Source: Photobacterium jeanii (GTDB taxonomy: Bacteria > Pseudomonadota > Gammaproteobacteria > Enterobacterales > Vibrionaceae). Taken from it: DNA of 64,000 nucleotides. The notes beneath the pieces were generated by a model. It saw only the letters and a program-made list of their open reading frames with translations. It made no database searches and had not been told where the DNA came from. The translations under genes and the position numbers were made by a program. This document shows positions 1 through 9,478 of the stretch, piece by piece; the first letter of the stretch is position 1; every line of letters begins with the position of its first letter. Location of the stretch: the NCBI RefSeq assembly GCF_001650345.1, contig NZ_LVHF01000033.1:186001-250000 (forward strand). Reading direction: 5' to 3'.

Positions 1-2275
1 CGGGTTTAGGTTGTGGCGTTGGAATTGGGGTTACGTTGGCGTCTTTACACTCGTAATCTTTGATATGAGTGACACCAAATGACACCAGTTGACCGCGGTT
101 GCCAATTGCAATGTCAGTCACTTCAAGGCGCCATGCACCAGACATACGAGTCCCTAACAGTTCCTTGAGCTGTGGGTGATCTGCTAGGCGGTACACTGTG
201 TATTTATCGGTTTGATAATGTGCTTGATGGTCGTGCAAGGTGATCTGCTGACCATCAGGGGCAATCAAAATGACTTTCAATTCGCGGTGATCTGGGTGCG
301 TTAACTGGGTGATCACCGCAAAATCATCGCCGACCGTCGCTTGATCGCTGTTGCTAAAGAAAGTGGCGTAAGTCACTCCTTTACGCATTGGCGTCAGTGG
401 ATTCGTACTTTTTTTGGCGTCAATCAGTGCTTGATTTAACGTTTTTGGTGACTGCGTAAATTTAGGCGTGCCGTACACAAACTTTTGTTGGAAGCTGAGA
501 TCTTGCATGCGTTGCTGGCTATCAAAACGCAGTGAAGCATCCAGTGTGAGATCGAGTGTTTGACCACACTGAGGCTGCTTAGCGAGTGGATAAGTCAGCT
601 TATGGTGTTGTTTCGCTTTAAGTGTTAGCGGCTTATCAGCAGTTGCTAGCTTTTGTGTGCTTGCTTGCCCTGTCGCTGATAGTTGACCCGTTAAGCTCAT
701 TGGCTGTTGCGTTGGGTTGTAGATAACAGCGCTAATTTGTCCATTGTTTTTTGATGTTTTGCTATCAATAAACTGTGGTGTAGCCGTTAGCATTAACTTC
801 GTGGGTAGCAAGTTATGCTGAGTAAAGTGGCGACGTAAAATTGCACCATACTCCTGATTTGGGTATAGCGTTTGTGCGGCGTCAAGAATGCTTTGTGCGG
901 TATGGTGCATTTTCACACCACGCCCTAAACCGTAAAGTCCTTCGATGATAATACGGTTCATGGCATCAAAGGCATCACCATGATAGAGCGCAACCGCGTC
1001 TTTTAGTGATTGGAATAGCGGTGTTGACCACAATTGATCGGATAGCGAGCCATTAACTGAGATATGGGCTTGGTAATCCGCACTTGGGTAGTAGCGTGCT
1101 TGGTGATCATCTAGTCGACGGGTGCCACCTTTGCCACCGAAGTGACCATCAAAGTTAAATACCTCATCAAGCTCGAATTCAGAACCTTGCTGGTATTGAG
1201 TGCGGAATGACGACATACCTGCCCAGTAGTCACCAAAACCTTCACCAATACCGCCGGTATCACCGTATGACCAGTCAGGTACCACGTAGAAATTAATGGT
1301 GTGCCCAAATTCATGCAAGACCACATCGGCATCGAGAGTATCTGGTGAACCACCGAGACCAAACGACAACAAATTCATGTCAGCTAAGAACTTAGAGTTG
1401 TTCTCGCTTGAAGCCTGCGCATCGAATTGAACTTTCTTGTAGAACAGCTGATCAAAGCCTAGTTGCTCAACGTAACGTAACGAGCTATCAAGATGGTAGA
1501 AAGCCATTACATCGTAAAAGTAATTATGGACAAAGGTATTATCAGCCGCCTTGGCAGGATCAAGCTTGGTAATATCAATGTTAGCGATGCCGTCTGCAAC
1601 AAAGGAGAGGTGCCCTTGCTGTGGCTGCTGCGCTTGTTTACCCGTTTCACCATCAGGCAGATTGATGATGTCGATTGCCACTAACTTGTCATTGGCAAGC
1701 ACACACTTTGCGTCAGCTGCGGTGCTACAAAGCACAGGCATAGTAACCTGTTGGTAGTTAGAGGGCAGTGTATAGTTGGCAAAGTCACCATCTGTTGGCA
1801 CCGGTTCTTGATTCATGGTGCGTGGGTCTGGGTTGTAGACCTGAGTGGTGACATTCACTGTTTTGGCCGCTGCTGGGATCGCTGGCTGAGTAATATCAAA
1901 ATTGGTGCGCGGTTTTTCAATGGTACCGTCACATGAGCCAGACAGTGCTTCAAGCTGCGCGTAAATACGTTGTACTTTTTGTGTTTTATCAACACTTAGC
2001 ACCAAGGTTTTATGACAGTTCTTACCTTGATCATCAATCACATCAAAGTTGTAGTGAGTACCGTTTAAACTTTCACGCTGGTAACGAGCAGTGAGATCGG
2101 TGACAACACTTGTCGGCTGCGCTTGGAAGTAATCAAGCAAGTATTGCTTCGCTTCTGCGCTGTTATTGATCATGGCAGCATTGGCTGGGTAGAGCAGTTC
2201 GGCAGCTACCCCCTGCTGGCTAGCCAGCAGGGAGAGTAAGCAAAGTGTGGTTTTATTTAAAGCATGCGTTTTCAT
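1..2275 (-). CDS. Secreted zinc metalloprotease with P-like domain (C-terminus beyond window)
   Basis: Predicted secreted gluzincin-type endopeptidase. The frame from ATG 2273-2275 stays open to the left window edge (758 codons, no stop), so the C-terminus is missing. Residues 1-25 look like a signal peptide ending in VAA. The zinc site is HEFGH at residues 321-325, with a third ligand in GEGFGD (E345) 20 residues later, the spacing used by thermolysin- and fungalysin-like enzymes. Residues about 620-740 resemble a proprotein convertase P domain (WRLEVTD, GNRGQLVSF), and the last visible residues are a PTPQPKP linker, so another domain probably follows. It starts 13 bp after the receptor gene, with GGATG as ribosome site, and is probably cotranscribed. 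The exact peptidase family is not settled. Confidence 0.8.
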   Translation of the reverse strand, partial: MKTHALNKTTLCLLSLLASQQGVAAELLYPANAAMINNSAEAKQYLLDYFQAQPTSVVTDLTARYQRESLNGTHYNFDVIDDQGKNCHKTLVLSVDKTQKVQRIYAQLEALSGSCDGTIEKPRTNFDITQPAIPAAAKTVNVTTQVYNPDPRTMNQEPVPTDGDFANYTLPSNYQQVTMPVLCSTAADAKCVLANDKLVAIDIINLPDGETGKQAQQPQQGHLSFVADGIANIDITKLDPAKAADNTFVHNYFYDVMAFYHLDSSLRYVEQLGFDQLFYKKVQFDAQASSENNSKFLADMNLLSFGLGGSPDTLDADVVLHEFGHTINFYVVPDWSYGDTGGIGEGFGDYWAGMSSFRTQYQQGSEFELDEVFNFDGHFGGKGGTRRLDDHQARYYPSADYQAHISVNGSLSDQLWSTPLFQSLKDAVALYHGDAFDAMNRIIIEGLYGLGRGVKMHHTAQSILDAAQTLYPNQEYGAILRRHFTQHNLLPTKLMLTATPQFIDSKTSKNNGQISAVIYNPTQQPMSLTGQLSATGQASTQKLATADKPLTLKAKQHHKLTYPLAKQPQCGQTLDLTLDASLRFDSQQRMQDLSFQQKFVYGTPKFTQSPKTLNQALIDAKKSTNPLTPMRKGVTYATFFSNSDQATVGDDFAVITQLTHPDHRELKVILIAPDGQQITLHDHQAHYQTDKYTVYRLADHPQLKELLGTRMSGAWRLEVTDIAIGNRGQLVSFGVTHIKDYECKDANVTPIPTPQPKP

Positions 2276-2288
2276 CCGACATCCATCC

Positions 2289-4469
2289 TTAGAATTGGTA
2301 ATTAGCATTGACATTGAAGTAGCGACCTGGCTCGGTTGAGTACTGTTTCGCACTTTCACCGATTCCAGCTACGTCTTGGTAACGAATGTATTCTTTGTTG
2401 AATAGGTTGATGACGTTGGCGTTAACGCGGAAGTTTTTGGTGATGTTATAGCTCAGACCCAAGTCAACGGTGGCCCATGCATCTGTAGTCGCACATGGCA
2501 CTTTCATTTCGACATTGTTGTAACACGTAGGAGTGCGAGATAGCGGCATTGCCCCTGCGAAATTCAAGCGAGAGTAGGCCGTGATTTGATCCAGTGAGTA
2601 GTCAAATTTGATGTTGCCTTCTACAGGCGTAATGGTGCGAATTGGCTCGCCTTCGTTATCTTTACCATCAACAATGCCAATGTTGCCTGAGAGCTTCATT
2701 GCTTCATTGATTTGGTAAGCTGATGACAGCTCAATACCGTACGTTTTCACCCCAGCTAGGTTTAGGTATTGGAATTCCCAGTGAGTTTTATCTGCAGCTT
2801 GACCAACAGCTTTTTGCTCGATGAAATTGTCAAACTTGGAGTAGAACACGGCTGCGTAAAGCGATAGCTGACCATCGTCGTATTTACTGCCTAGCTCGAA
2901 GTTGTCACTGGTTTCTTGTTTAAGCTTTGCGTTTGGAATGATGACAAACGGCTTAAGCGGGTTAAATAGGTGTGGCACGTAGCCGTAAGTTTTATCGTAA
3001 GCGGGTGCCCTAAAACCGTGTGAGTAGCTTAGGTAGCTGTTAAATGCTGGCGTAAATTGGTATGCCACAGATAGGCTAGGGGATAGTTCACTACTGTTAT
3101 TTTCAGTGATCTCGTGGCCACCAATCTGAGTGACTTTGGTTGGACTGAGTCGTTGCAGATCGTAACGAACCCCGGGTGTAATGGTCCAATTTTGCCATTC
3201 AATTTTATCGTGGATGAATGCGGCTGCCGTTAGCATAGTGGCATCAGCAAAAGAGTCTTTCACCGTGTCGCTCAGGCCACGCCAGTCATAGATGTTTTTC
3301 GTGATAGGGCGACGGTATTTATTTTGTTCAAATACGAACCCCCAAGCCACTTGGTGTTTGGTGTTGTCACCTAAAAGGAAGTCTTTTTTCTGATCAGCAG
3401 ATAGCCCGATCAGCTCATCTTCATAGATGCGTTGCTCTACTTGACGGCGCTTCTCTGTGATCCCACTTTGCTCGCGATGCATGTATACATCTTTGAACGT
3501 GTCAGAATTCTTGAGGCGGTAGTAAGCTTTGATATCTGAGCTATCAAGCAGTAGGTTATCCAGCACTTCAAATTCAGCACCAACTTGGGCATCAAAGCTG
3601 GTGGTTTTGCCGTCTTCAAAGTATTTATCAGCAAGCCATTTACCATCTTCTTGTACTGGTGCAATACCGTCCTGACGCACCATAGTTTCTTTGTAATACG
3701 ACAGGTTGGCTTTTAGCATCACCAAGTCATTCAAGAAGTAGTTATGGGTAAATTCCGTGCCGTAACCGTCGACATCACGCTCGTAGAGATCACGATTAAA
3801 GTTACGTGTTTCACCACCTTTCCAGCCAGAAACCAATAACAAGCTTTCATGATCGCCAAAGCGCTTAGCTAACGTAGTTTCTAGTTTGTATTTGTCGCTG
3901 ATCCCTGCGTAACCCGCATTCACTTCAAAATGACTGTCTTGCTTACCGAGGTAATCACCTGGTTGTTTAGTAGTTACTACCACCACCCCACCGATTGCAC
4001 CCGAGCCATACAGTGATGAGCCTGCGCCTTTGATCACTTCAACTTGCTTAACGTTCGCCATATCAAAGCTGTTGCGACCGGTCACATCGTTAAGATCTGC
4101 AGCACCATAACCATCACCCACTTTGACGCCGTTTTTGATAATCGCAATGCGGTTGCCTGACATACCACGAATGGTGATATTTTGCGGACGACCAGCACCA
4201 CCGGTTACGGTGACACCTGGTTGGTGGTTGAGGGCATCATAGAGTTCTGTTGCCCCTTCTTGCTTGATTTGTTCATCAGAAATAACCGCGATTGAGCCGC
4301 TAGTTTTCGATAACGGTTGCTCGATTTTGGTTGCGGTGACAACAACGGTTTCCATCTCAATGACAGATTGAGGTGCTGAAATATCCGCCGATTCTGTGCT
4401 GTTTTCTGATGCAAAGGCGTGCGAAGCCAATCCGCTGAGTACAGCGAAGGCCAATGGGTGAAGTTTCAT
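2289..4469 (-). CDS. TonB-dependent outer membrane receptor, heme/hemoprotein type
   Basis: Outer membrane TonB-dependent transporter of 726 residues, probably for heme or a heme protein. A signal peptide (residues 1-20, ending AFA) is followed by a TonB box-like METVVVTAT, a plug domain (about 45-165, with the GSGAIGG region) and a 22-strand-type barrel ending in aromatic YQF. The FRAP motif near residue 486 followed by a PNAKL stretch near 512 resembles the FRAP/NPNL pair of heme receptors; that family trait is established, the ligand here is inference. It lies 88 bp after the oligopeptidase gene and 13 bp before the metalloprotease on the same strand. The Fur box in front of the oligopeptidase probably controls all three. 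The ribosome site is weak. Confidence 0.85.
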   Translation of the reverse strand: MKLHPLAFAVLSGLASHAFASENSTESADISAPQSVIEMETVVVTATKIEQPLSKTSGSIAVISDEQIKQEGATELYDALNHQPGVTVTGGAGRPQNITIRGMSGNRIAIIKNGVKVGDGYGAADLNDVTGRNSFDMANVKQVEVIKGAGSSLYGSGAIGGVVVVTTKQPGDYLGKQDSHFEVNAGYAGISDKYKLETTLAKRFGDHESLLLVSGWKGGETRNFNRDLYERDVDGYGTEFTHNYFLNDLVMLKANLSYYKETMVRQDGIAPVQEDGKWLADKYFEDGKTTSFDAQVGAEFEVLDNLLLDSSDIKAYYRLKNSDTFKDVYMHREQSGITEKRRQVEQRIYEDELIGLSADQKKDFLLGDNTKHQVAWGFVFEQNKYRRPITKNIYDWRGLSDTVKDSFADATMLTAAAFIHDKIEWQNWTITPGVRYDLQRLSPTKVTQIGGHEITENNSSELSPSLSVAYQFTPAFNSYLSYSHGFRAPAYDKTYGYVPHLFNPLKPFVIIPNAKLKQETSDNFELGSKYDDGQLSLYAAVFYSKFDNFIEQKAVGQAADKTHWEFQYLNLAGVKTYGIELSSAYQINEAMKLSGNIGIVDGKDNEGEPIRTITPVEGNIKFDYSLDQITAYSRLNFAGAMPLSRTPTCYNNVEMKVPCATTDAWATVDLGLSYNITKNFRVNANVINLFNKEYIRYQDVAGIGESAKQYSTEPGRYFNVNANYQF

Positions 4470-4557
4470 GTTGTTATTCTCTGCGTTAACTTAGCTAGTT
4501 ATTAGGCTCTGTGTAATGGTTTATTGGATTTACTGATTCACTGGCTTGCGTTTGCAA

Positions 4558-6768
4558 TCACGATGATGACGGTTGCATCGAGTCTTGCGACGACTGGTTT
4601 TGCGATGTTGTATTTGCCGCCGACGAGGTCATCTTTTGTTGATGTAAGCCCAGTAAGAAGGCGTATTCCATTGCTTGCGCTGCCATTGCCGTTTTGCGGT
4701 TTTTCTGGTGGCCAGCATTGAAATCGGTAGTCAGTAAATAAGGGGCGTTAGCTGTACTTAATGCTTGCAGCTTGGCGATGAATTTCGCCCCTTCCCAATA
4801 CGGCACTTGGCTATCATTAAGCCCAGTGCGAACTAGCATAGGTGGGTAAGCTTGTGGTTTGAGGTTGTCGTAAGGGCTATAAGTTTTCATCACAGCCAAA
4901 TCTTTTGTTTTGGCTGGGTTCCCCCACTCTTGGTATTCCTGTTGTGTCAGTGGTAGTGATGGATCAGACATGGTGTTGATCACATCCACAAACGGTGACT
5001 GTAGTACAGCACCACTGAAGGTGTTCGGTGCCGCATTAATGGCTGCAGCAACTAAAGTGCCACCAGCACTACCACCAATGGCATAAATCTCACGTGGCTG
5101 AGGCAACGCTGAATGGGCATTAGCGCCAGTGCCTGCTGAAATGCTTGGCATGTATTGCTGCATTACTTGAGCAGTCGCAACAAAGTCTTTGATGCTATTA
5201 GGTTTATTCAACCCTTTACCTGCTTGATACCATTCGCTGCCGAGGTAGCCGCCACCACGAACATGGGCGATAGCATAAATAGCGCCTTGATCGAGCAAAC
5301 TGATCACTTGCGGCATAAAGTAAGGTTTCATTGGCGTACCGTAAGCACCGTAGCCGTATAAAAATACAGGGCTGTCTGCGGTGATTTTATCGTGACGAAA
5401 TGCCAGTGAAACAGGCACTTCAACGCCATTGGCGCGCACCCGAATTTGCTCTGAGTGGTAGTGCTCAGGTGCAATGTTAGGGTAGTTATCTTGTGATAAA
5501 CGACGCTCTTCACCCGTTTCAATGTCGAGTTCAGACCACGTTGCAGGAGTGGTCATCGACATTGAGCGAATGCGCACAAGGTTACTTTTTGCATCACCAT
5601 TTTGTGATAGCCATGCGACAGTACCGTTTGCCGTCATTGGGCGACGGAAACGTTCTTTGCCGTTCTGATCCAAGACCACCAGCTCATCACTGCCTTGTTG
5701 GCCCAAGATCACCGCGATGCCTTTATCGAACAGATACCAGTTTTTGATTTCAGTGCCTGCTTTTGGCACAAACACAGGTGTGAGCTGTTCAATTTGGCTG
5801 CCTAAAGGACCACGGAAAAGTGCCATTTCACCTTGGTGATTACTAAAGCTGATCAGCTGTTGATTCAGAATGTCGCTGTAGTATTCAGTGCCTTTCTCAC
5901 GCTGTTGAAGCGGTGCAGAAAGCTCGCCAGATGTCAGCGATAGCACGTATTGTTCGCTGGTATCGTGGTTGTTGCTTTGTACTAAGGCATAGTTTTTATC
6001 ACCAGTTGGGTACAGTGATACCAACCATGCTGGGTTGTCGTCTTGCCAAATGACCTGTGGGTTAGCCGGCTGGTGACGATTAATTTTTACGATCTGAAAA
6101 GGGCGATAAGTGTGGGCTTCGTTGGTAACTACATACAGAGCATCACTGTTGGTTGTCCAAGCAATTTCAGTGCTTAAACCAGACGCTAATTCGGTAGCTT
6201 TTTGGCTTTTGATGTCAATAAGGCTGAGTGTGTAGTTGCGATCGCCACGGCGATCCTCCAATACCGCAATGGTATTGCGATCAGGGCTGATAGCCCAATG
6301 ACCAAGCGAGTAGTAGTTCGAGAGTGCAGCGCGTTGGGTGAGGTTAAAAATCACCTCGGCATGATCTTCAGATTCATTAGCAAAGCGACGAACTAATACG
6401 CGTTCATCGTTACGCGTTTCAAAACGGTATCGGTAGTCACCATCGATTTTCCATGGTTTTTCCGCCTTTTGTGGTGCGTAGTCCTGCCATTGTTGCAAAA
6501 GCTGCTGCTGAATGGGGTGATATTGCGCTAGTGCTTGATCTGCATGCTGGTTTTGTTCAGTAAGAAAATGGCGCACTTGGCGAGATTGACGGCTGTCATC
6601 ACGTAGCCATGCGAAAGTGTCTGAAACCGATGGAAGTAGCTGTTGCTGAGTTTCTTGTTGTTGAACTGGTGATGGTTGCGAGGGGGCACTCGTCACCGAA
6701 TCATGACTCAGGGCTGGTTGACTTAGTAATAATCCAGAAATAACGAAAGCAACAGCATTAAGTTTCAT
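4558..6768 (-). CDS. Exported S9 prolyl oligopeptidase, oligopeptidase B-like
   Basis: Serine peptidase of the S9 family, 736 residues. A signal peptide (MKLNAVAFVISGLLLSQPALS) sends it out of the cytoplasm, whereas classical oligopeptidase B is cytosolic. A beta-propeller-like region covers about residues 75-420, followed by the alpha/beta hydrolase domain. The triad is visible: Ser in GGSAGG (about 564), Asp in GLNDSQ (about 650) and His in AGHQ (about 685). The YGYGAYG and HVRGGGYLG blocks are characteristic of the PtrB group. A glutamine-rich linker follows the signal peptide. It is the first gene after a Fur-type operator and precedes a heme-type receptor, suggesting processing of host or prey proteins or peptides during iron uptake; that role is inference. 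Confidence 0.85.
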   Translation of the reverse strand: MKLNAVAFVISGLLLSQPALSHDSVTSAPSQPSPVQQQETQQQLLPSVSDTFAWLRDDSRQSRQVRHFLTEQNQHADQALAQYHPIQQQLLQQWQDYAPQKAEKPWKIDGDYRYRFETRNDERVLVRRFANESEDHAEVIFNLTQRAALSNYYSLGHWAISPDRNTIAVLEDRRGDRNYTLSLIDIKSQKATELASGLSTEIAWTTNSDALYVVTNEAHTYRPFQIVKINRHQPANPQVIWQDDNPAWLVSLYPTGDKNYALVQSNNHDTSEQYVLSLTSGELSAPLQQREKGTEYYSDILNQQLISFSNHQGEMALFRGPLGSQIEQLTPVFVPKAGTEIKNWYLFDKGIAVILGQQGSDELVVLDQNGKERFRRPMTANGTVAWLSQNGDAKSNLVRIRSMSMTTPATWSELDIETGEERRLSQDNYPNIAPEHYHSEQIRVRANGVEVPVSLAFRHDKITADSPVFLYGYGAYGTPMKPYFMPQVISLLDQGAIYAIAHVRGGGYLGSEWYQAGKGLNKPNSIKDFVATAQVMQQYMPSISAGTGANAHSALPQPREIYAIGGSAGGTLVAAAINAAPNTFSGAVLQSPFVDVINTMSDPSLPLTQQEYQEWGNPAKTKDLAVMKTYSPYDNLKPQAYPPMLVRTGLNDSQVPYWEGAKFIAKLQALSTANAPYLLTTDFNAGHQKNRKTAMAAQAMEYAFLLGLHQQKMTSSAANTTSQNQSSQDSMQPSSS

Positions 6769-6858
6769 AGTTTGGGTTCTTATTTATTTTTATGGCATAC
6801 AAAGCAGATAGCAAGAAAGTGCTATTCGAAAGGCGGGCATAATGCATCTAAATAAAAA

Positions 6859-6873
6859 TGATATCAATTATCA
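6859..6873 (-). promoter_or_regulatory. Fur box upstream of the oligopeptidase/receptor/metalloprotease unit
   Basis: TGATATCAATTATCA fits the 7-1-7 Fur pattern (TGATAAT-N-ATTATCA read on the minus strand) with two mismatches. It lies 90 bp before the oligopeptidase start, where a promoter for the minus-strand unit is expected. It is also about 290 bp before the Dcu start, so an effect on that gene cannot be excluded. Confidence 0.6.
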
Positions 6874-7013
6874 TTTCACTTATTTCATGGTTTTTTTGAC
6901 ATATGCCCATTTTTTATACTGTCACCATGGCTTAAGGCAGTTGATAAGTGCTGAAAATTTGACGGTTAATGCGCAATTGCTTTGATGTGATAGTGATTGT
7001 TTATGCCGCTAAT

Positions 7014-7027
7014 TTGATACAACTCAA
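7014..7027 (+). promoter_or_regulatory. Possible FNR site upstream of the Dcu carrier
   Basis: TTGATACAACTCAA matches TTGAT-N4-ATCAA with one mismatch in the second half. It lies 138 to 125 bp before the GTG start of the C4-dicarboxylate carrier. Dcu carriers are commonly FNR-activated, which makes the match plausible, but one such match in an AT-rich region is weak evidence. Confidence 0.3.
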
Positions 7028-7151
7028 TAACCATGCAAAAAACGTGACTACTCATTATTTGTGTGATGAATGTATAAATCTTATGGATATTAAGTCAGTA
7101 TCATGTGCGCCAGGTAACATTTGTTTAAACGTAGTCATCAGGGAGATTGAT

Positions 7152-8465
7152 GTGTTTATAGTTGAATTTTTAATTGTTCTTGGTTGTATTTTAGTCGGTG
7201 CGCGTATTGGTGGTATCGGTCTAGGTGTGATGGGCGGTGTCGGTTTGGCGGTACTGAGCTTCGTATTTGGGCTGCAACCGACCAGTCCGCCAATCGACGT
7301 AATGTTGATGATCATGGCGGTTGTAGCTGCTGCAGCATCAATGCAAGCGGCAGGTGGCTTGGATTACTTAATCAAAATTGCGTCTAACATTTTACGTAAG
7401 AATCCACGTCAAATTACTTTCATTGCACCGATTGTGACTTATGTCTTCACCATGATGGCAGGTACAGGTCACGTAGCTTACTCAGTGCTACCTGTTATTG
7501 CTGAAGTAAGTCGTCGCAGTGGTGTTCGCCCTGAACGTCCATTAGCAATGGCAGTTATCGCATCACAATTTGCGATTGTTGCTAGCCCAATTGCAGCCGC
7601 TGTTGTGGCTTTGGTGGCTTTCCTTGAGCCTCAAGGTATCACGTTAGCCGATGTGCTGATGGTAACCATTCCTGCTACCTTCCTTGGTCTAGCTGCTGCT
7701 TGTGTGATTGTGAACAAGCTTGGTAAAGAGCTAAAAGACGATCCTGAATACCAACGCCGTCTTCAAGATCCAGCGTTCCGCGCTGAGATGGAAGAAGAAG
7801 TGAAAGTTGAAGAAATCGAAATTAAACCTGAAGCAACACGCGCTGTGTCGCTATTCTTGTTTGGTTCTTTAGCTGTAGTAATCATGGGTGCTTTCCCTTC
7901 ACTACGTCCAAGTTTTGATGGTCACGTAATGGGTATGGCGCATACGATTGAAATCGTAATGCTTTCTATTGCAGCACTGATTATTTTGATTTGTAAGCCT
8001 GACGGTTACGCGATTACACAAGGATCTGTGTTCCACGCGGGTATGCGCGCTATCGTGGCTATTTTCGGTATTGCATGGCTAGGTGACACTCTAATCGGTG
8101 GTCATGGCGATATGGTGAAAGAAGCGGTTTCTGGCCTTGTTGAAGTTGCACCATGGACCTTTGCATTTGCGCTATTCGGCCTATCCGTTATGGTGAACAG
8201 CCAAGGTGCTACAACAGCAGTACTGGTACCAGTAGCTATCGCACTTGGCCTACCACCAGCAGTGATCATTGCGACATTCGTGGCGGTTAACGGTTACTTC
8301 TTCATTCCAAACTACGGTCCTATCATCGCATCAATCGACTTTGACCGCACTGGTACGACTAACATTGGTAAGTTTATCTTTAACCACAGCTTTATGATCC
8401 CAGGTTTGCTGAGCATGATTTTCAGCATCATCTTTGGTTTCATCTTCGCAGGTATCGTGTTGTAA
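7152..8465 (+). CDS. Anaerobic C4-dicarboxylate antiporter, Dcu family
   Basis: Inner membrane carrier for fumarate, succinate, malate or aspartate, used in anaerobic fumarate respiration. I place the start at GTG 7152 because GGGAG lies 6 nt upstream and the protein then begins [11 protein letters not shown] like DcuA/DcuB; it has 437 residues against 433 for DcuA and 446 for DcuB of E. coli. The in-frame extension up to 6969 has no family resemblance. Family blocks are [29 protein letters not shown] and NHSFMIPG. A charged cytoplasmic loop (about residues 195-225) separates two membrane halves. DcuA and DcuB traits are mixed, so I give no symbol. A strong terminator follows. Confidence 0.9.
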   Translation: MFIVEFLIVLGCILVGARIGGIGLGVMGGVGLAVLSFVFGLQPTSPPIDVMLMIMAVVAAAASMQAAGGLDYLIKIASNILRKNPRQITFIAPIVTYVFTMMAGTGHVAYSVLPVIAEVSRRSGVRPERPLAMAVIASQFAIVASPIAAAVVALVAFLEPQGITLADVLMVTIPATFLGLAAACVIVNKLGKELKDDPEYQRRLQDPAFRAEMEEEVKVEEIEIKPEATRAVSLFLFGSLAVVIMGAFPSLRPSFDGHVMGMAHTIEIVMLSIAALIILICKPDGYAITQGSVFHAGMRAIVAIFGIAWLGDTLIGGHGDMVKEAVSGLVEVAPWTFAFALFGLSVMVNSQGATTAVLVPVAIALGLPPAVIIATFVAVNGYFFIPNYGPIIASIDFDRTGTTNIGKFIFNHSFMIPGLLSMIFSIIFGFIFAGIVL

Positions 8466-8493
8466 GTTCTTCTACTCACATCACTCTATTTAC

Positions 8494-8518
8494 AGCCCCG
8501 CAATGCGGGGCTTTTTTT
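8494..8518 (+). terminator. Rho-independent terminator of the Dcu gene
   Basis: AGCCCCGC, loop AAT, GCGGGGCT, then seven T residues, 28 bp after the Dcu stop codon. Confidence 0.9.
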
Positions 8519-8695
8519 GTCATTTTTTTCGTCGCCCTATCTACACAATTATCTGATCATTTGCTTAGCCTTGTTGGTCTTCATACATTTATTTCAGCTA
8601 ATAGATCGAGATGTCTCGAAATGCGCTAGGTTCAAATTTGCTCTAGATAAACGGCTTACGTAGGTTCTGTTTATTTAATAGTAGAGGGAATCACT

Positions 8696-9301
8696 ATGTC
8701 GTTAAATAGCGTAACTAGGCCTGTCATACTTGATGCATTGTCACGCCAGCAACTAGAGAAACAGTGTCAAAATCGAATGAATTGGTCTGACGGAGGACGC
8801 TGGATTGGACAAGGAAAAGCGCCTAATTGCGCGGTAAAAGAGCGACATTCACGTACCCTCTCTCATACCTATAGCTTTCCTACCGATGAGCTTGCGACTA
8901 AGTGGAACCTTGAGTGGGAAAAGCGAATTCGACATATGGGGCATATGGGAACGGCTGCGCTTACAACGGGGTTAACTTTGATGACCGGAGGTATGGTTGG
9001 TATTACGGTAGGTACAATTGCAGCGATAGTGAAGGATGAGTTACAAGCTGGCATGGGTTACCCTCGAATGGCCCGTGGTAGTAGCTATGAGGTAATCTTT
9101 AAGTATGAATTTCAGTGGTCCCCTTACCCTAGCCAAGCCTTTCTTTTATTGACGATTGAGACGCTTGGAAAAAATCATCAAGGTGACATTACATATCAGA
9201 CTTCAGGTACACGTAAGTATATGTTGAAAGATTTGCCTGATGGATTAGGACGTCGGCTTGCTATGGCACCGTCGCAAAAAACACAGTCAGAGTTTAAATA
9301 A
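8696..9301 (+). CDS. Hypothetical protein with a glycine-rich hydrophobic core segment
   Basis: I do not recognise this 201-residue protein. It has a good ribosome site (GAGGG, 7 nt before ATG) and no signal peptide. Residues about 82-112 are hydrophobic and rich in Gly and Thr (LTLMTGGMVGITVGTIAAI), resembling a glycine-zipper membrane hairpin. This segment is flanked by a basic, histidine-containing stretch (WEKRIRHMGHMG) and a soluble C-terminal part ending in a basic, Gln/Ser-rich tail. The gene is isolated, after the Dcu terminator, with no partner on its strand. The hydrophobic insert inside a soluble protein could mean membrane insertion or a toxin-like role, but nothing here proves it. 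Confidence 0.6.
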   Translation: MSLNSVTRPVILDALSRQQLEKQCQNRMNWSDGGRWIGQGKAPNCAVKERHSRTLSHTYSFPTDELATKWNLEWEKRIRHMGHMGTAALTTGLTLMTGGMVGITVGTIAAIVKDELQAGMGYPRMARGSSYEVIFKYEFQWSPYPSQAFLLLTIETLGKNHQGDITYQTSGTRKYMLKDLPDGLGRRLAMAPSQKTQSEFK

Positions 9302-9307
9302 TTGGCG

Positions 9308-9478
9308 TTACTTTTTGGCTTTAAAAACGTGTTCGTATATGACACATGCAATGATGAGAATATGAGCCAGAATGAGATCTTCTGTATTGTTGATTAACAG
9401 CCAAGAGGCAATAACAGCCAAAGCTGCAACGAGATAAAGGGGAATTAATGTCTTTTTTTTCTGCGGGCTTTTTTTCAT
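9308..9478 (-). CDS. Possible small two-helix membrane protein
   Basis: A 56-codon frame begins MKKSPQKKKT, then has two hydrophobic stretches (LIPLYLVAALAVIASWLLI and LAHILIIACVIYEHVF) joined by a short acidic turn, and ends KAKK. The lysine-rich N-terminus, two helices and basic tail are what a real small membrane protein would show. The ribosome site is weak, and a 47-codon frame on the other strand (9449-9592) overlaps its first codons. It is convergent with the 8696-9301 gene, 6 bp away. Confidence 0.35.
   Translation of the reverse strand: MKKSPQKKKTLIPLYLVAALAVIASWLLINNTEDLILAHILIIACVIYEHVFKAKK

Noticed and set aside
1..2275. Collagenase (M9) assignment for the metalloprotease
   Set aside because: The HEFGH plus EGFGD spacing and the P-like domain do not fit M9 enzymes.
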